DNA from: Collinsella aerofaciens | GTDB lineage: Bacteria; Actinomycetota; Coriobacteriia; Coriobacteriales; Coriobacteriaceae | Direction of reading: 5' to 3' | Assembly (NCBI RefSeq): GCF_015554145.1 | Contig: NZ_JADNHZ010000008.1 | Span: forward strand, 1-64,000 | Length of the DNA stretch: 64,000 nucleotides | Shown here: positions 61,909 through 64,000 of the stretch, in pieces | Position numbering within the stretch: position 1 is the stretch's first letter | How the letters are laid out: each line of letters starts with the position of its first letter | Program-made: the position numbers and the translations under genes | Notes under the pieces: generated by a model | What the model was told of the DNA's origin: nothing | Database searches by the model: none | Seen by the model: only the letters and a program-made list of their open reading frames with translations

Positions 61909-62334
61909 CTAGCGTTGGCGTCGGCGATATTCGCGCACACGGCGCGATAGGTCGGCAAGCTCGTCACGATCGAGCTCTTCCAAATGCTCCAGATCATCCA
62001 TAAAGCGCGCCATGGTGTCCTTTTGGCGCATCTTGATGAGCGTGTTGCAGTAGTTCACCGCCACGCCCGTGAGCATGGCGATGTAGAAGATGCTGATGAC
62101 GCTCAAAACGACGGTGATAGCGCGGGCAACCGGCGTCTCGGCCGGGATATCACCGAAGCCGATCGTCGATACGGTCTCAAAGCTAAACCAGAGGCCGTCG
62201 CCAAACGTAAGGGTCGTGGGCTCGGACAGCCAGACGGCCGTCGAGCACAGCAGATAGAAGACGAGAAACAGGCCCGTGATGCGCGCAAAGCCAGCCTGGC
62301 GCAACACGTCGGCAAGCGTCCTCAACTTGTTCAT
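61909..62334 (-). CDS. Two-span potassium channel (Ion_trans_2)
   Basis: 141 residues from ATG 62334 after AAAAGGGG. TM1 FARITGLFLVFYLLCSTAVWL, pore helix and filter WFSFETVSTIGFGDIP (TIGFGD), TM2 AITVVLSVISIFYIAMLTGVAV, then a charged coiled tail. Minimal KcsA-like pore. It is upstream of the LOG gene in the same unit. Confidence 0.87.
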   Translation of the reverse strand: MNKLRTLADVLRQAGFARITGLFLVFYLLCSTAVWLSEPTTLTFGDGLWFSFETVSTIGFGDIPAETPVARAITVVLSVISIFYIAMLTGVAVNYCNTLIKMRQKDTMARFMDDLEHLEELDRDELADLSRRVREYRRRQR

Positions 62335-62479
62335 CGCGACCCCTTTTCCAGACGCCCAATCACATTCGCTCGTTATTGTCCCCAACTGCCGGGAGTGACC
62401 GTTTAGCGGTGCGGCGGCTGAATGGGCAGGCTGAGCTGGTATCCTTATGCGAAACTGTCTCAACTCGATAGGATTTCAT

Positions 62480-64000
62480 GTGAAACCTTCCGCCGTCCTT
62501 CGCTTGGCTCTATATCGCACCCTGGCCGTCGCGCTTGCCGCGCTCGCCATACTGAGCGCCGTCATGCCCGCCCCCGCCTTTGCCGCCGACTCCGACCAGC
62601 AGGTCAAGACGGTCCGCGTTGGCTGGCTCGTCAACAACAAAGGCTTCCAGGAAGGCATGCCGGGCGAGCGACTCTCGGGGTGGGGCTACGAGTACCTCCA
62701 GACCCTCTCGTATTACACAAAGGGCTGGCAATACGAATACGTTAGCGGGACCTTCTCCGAGCTTATGGACATGCTCGAAGCAGGCGAAATCGACCTCATG
62801 CCCAACATCTCGTATTCGGCAGAGCGCGAGCAGAAGCTGCTCTTTTCCTCGAACCCCGAGGGCACCGAGCGCTACTACATCTACGCCAGGCCCGACCGAG
62901 ACGATCTGGCCAAGGGTGACCCCCAGGCGCTCCAAGGCCTCACCATCGGCTGCAACTCTGGCGTTATGCAAACTATCGTCGGCCAGCAGTGGCTCGCCGA
63001 CGAAGGCGTCACCTGCACCTATAAAGAAATCGACACCGGCAGTGCCCTCTTTGAGGCGCTTGCAGACGGCGAGGTCGACGCCGTCATCATGAACGATACC
63101 ATTTCGTCGCCCGATGCGTCACCCATGTTCTACGTAGGCTCGAGCGACTACTATTTTGCCGTTCCCAAAAGCCGCCCCGATCTGATGAACGACATCAACG
63201 CCGCCATGACGACCATCGCCCGCGATAACCCGCGCTATAACGAGGAAGTCAAATCGAGTTACTCGACCCAAAACAGTGGCTCGTCATCGCTCACCGGCCC
63301 CGAGACCACCTGGCTCAAAGCAAACGGCAATACCATCACGCTCGGCTATCTTAAAAACCAACTTCCCTACTGTACGCAAAATGACGACGGCGAGATGGAA
63401 GGATCGCTCGCCTCGCTTGCAACGACGTTGCACGACAAGTTTGGTATTACGGTCAAAACAATCGCACTCTCGAACAACAAGCAAATGATCAAAGCCCTTT
63501 CCAACGGAACCATCGATGTCGCCCTGCCATTGTTTCGCGACTACTGGCTCGCCGAGCAGACAGGGGTCATCCAGTCAAACTCGATGGGAACGGTTTCGCT
63601 GACCGCCATTCACAGTGGCAAAAACCTGAACAGCGACCTTAAGAACATCGCTTGTACAAAGAGCACAATCGTTAACCGTTTTGAGCTCGAAAGTCTCTTC
63701 CCGAACGCAACAGTAACCGAGTACTCGAATGACGGCGAGGTGCTCAAAGCCCTCAATGAGGGGAAGGCACGTTGCATCATTGTCCCCAGCACGCGCCTGG
63801 AAACTCTCCGCGACACCTACGACATCGAGGATTTCGAAACACAGGAACTCACCAACACGGCGCAGCTATCGTGTTTAATTTCGCGCGGCAAGCCCGAGCT
63901 GCTGGGAATCATCAATAAGGGCATCGTCAATGCAGGTGAATCGCTCTCTGCAAACAGCTATTTCCCCACATCGTACTCGGCGCAAGAATCGGACACGTTC
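62480..64000 (+). CDS. Double SBP_bac_3 sensor protein (3' end beyond window)
   Basis: Starts at GTG 62480 after TAGGA and stays open to the last base (at least 507 residues). Signal/anchor KPSAVLRLALYRTLAVALAAL..AFAADS, then a first periplasmic-binding domain (VRVGWLVNNKGFQEG, about 45-255) and a second (ITLGYLKNQLPYCTQNDDG, about 285-500). Two such domains in tandem usually precede a membrane helix and a signalling output (GGDEF, EAL or histidine kinase), as in EvgS-like sensors. The output part is not visible. Not a transporter component judging by lack of ABC genes so far. Confidence 0.82.
   Translation, partial: MKPSAVLRLALYRTLAVALAALAILSAVMPAPAFAADSDQQVKTVRVGWLVNNKGFQEGMPGERLSGWGYEYLQTLSYYTKGWQYEYVSGTFSELMDMLEAGEIDLMPNISYSAEREQKLLFSSNPEGTERYYIYARPDRDDLAKGDPQALQGLTIGCNSGVMQTIVGQQWLADEGVTCTYKEIDTGSALFEALADGEVDAVIMNDTISSPDASPMFYVGSSDYYFAVPKSRPDLMNDINAAMTTIARDNPRYNEEVKSSYSTQNSGSSSLTGPETTWLKANGNTITLGYLKNQLPYCTQNDDGEMEGSLASLATTLHDKFGITVKTIALSNNKQMIKALSNGTIDVALPLFRDYWLAEQTGVIQSNSMGTVSLTAIHSGKNLNSDLKNIACTKSTIVNRFELESLFPNATVTEYSNDGEVLKALNEGKARCIIVPSTRLETLRDTYDIEDFETQELTNTAQLSCLISRGKPELLGIINKGIVNAGESLSANSYFPTSYSAQESDTF

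Overview
The window looks like a chromosomal segment of a GC-rich (roughly 60 %) anaerobic actinobacterium of the Coriobacteriia. A Collinsella-like gut organism is the best guess. This is inferred from codon use, long SD-led genes, LAxTG-type surface proteins, a bile salt hydrolase, and the density of LysR, PTS and DMT-transporter genes. No rRNA, tRNA, CRISPR array or recognisable transposase was found. Most of the DNA is coding, with short intergenic gaps that often hold palindromes.

Layout. 1-3.3 kb: a structured RNA, an RGG-tailed winged-helix protein, an MFS exporter and a frameshifted peptide deformylase. 3.3-9.5 kb: a LysR gene converging on a four-gene operon (amidohydrolase-fold protein, two neutral-ceramidase-like proteins, PTS EIIBC). 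9.6-18.7 kb: an XRE-aminotransferase fusion with its own operator array, a LysR/EamA pair, the Kup potassium transporter, bile salt hydrolase, a deformylase-like protein lacking the catalytic Glu, and a purine permease. 18.7-22.8 kb: a tandemly duplicated cell-wall-anchored beta-helix protein; the duplicated unit carries the 3' tail of the permease gene. 23-28 kb: an esterase, a uracil/xanthine permease gene with an N-terminal deletion, a MetE-like protein, a LysR and a HAD phosphatase. 28.1-30.4 kb: TPP riboswitch, thiM, thiamine-binding protein, thiE. 30.4-36 kb: a patatin and two paralogous cyclic-di-GMP enzymes. 36-39 kb: flavodoxin-like protein, second copy of the structured RNA, ArsC-like protein, CobW-type GTPase, TrmL. 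39.1-44.9 kb: UvrA2 and an AAA ATPase bracketed by two copies of a palindromic repeat, then a Tet(M)-type GTPase. 45-64 kb: MscL, GNAT, RsmJ with an unannotated 47-residue membrane protein, RlmA, MATE, a second LysR/EamA pair, Ung, SDR, VUT transporter, RF3, a GntR-ABC operon, a methyltransferase, ClC channel, LOG protein, K+ channel and a truncated double substrate-binding-domain sensor.

Most unusual signal. Intergenic regions at 1-175 and 36682-36850 carry the same RNA architecture. Three sequence blocks (16, 15 and 14 nt) are identical, while the helices between them are kept by compensatory changes. In the second copy a 14-bp closing helix would bury the only good SD upstream of an ArsC-like gene, and it competes with a hairpin that would instead bring that SD next to the start codon. 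I cannot place it in a named family. It behaves on paper like an undescribed riboswitch or structured ncRNA class.

Other points: a dispersed family of CTGTCCC-core palindromes at gene ends; an aminotransferase with a second, internal SD-led start; several enzyme-family members lacking expected catalytic residues (deformylase-like, ArsC-like, amidohydrolase-like); and 10-bp-phased operator repeats upstream of the AAA ATPase.
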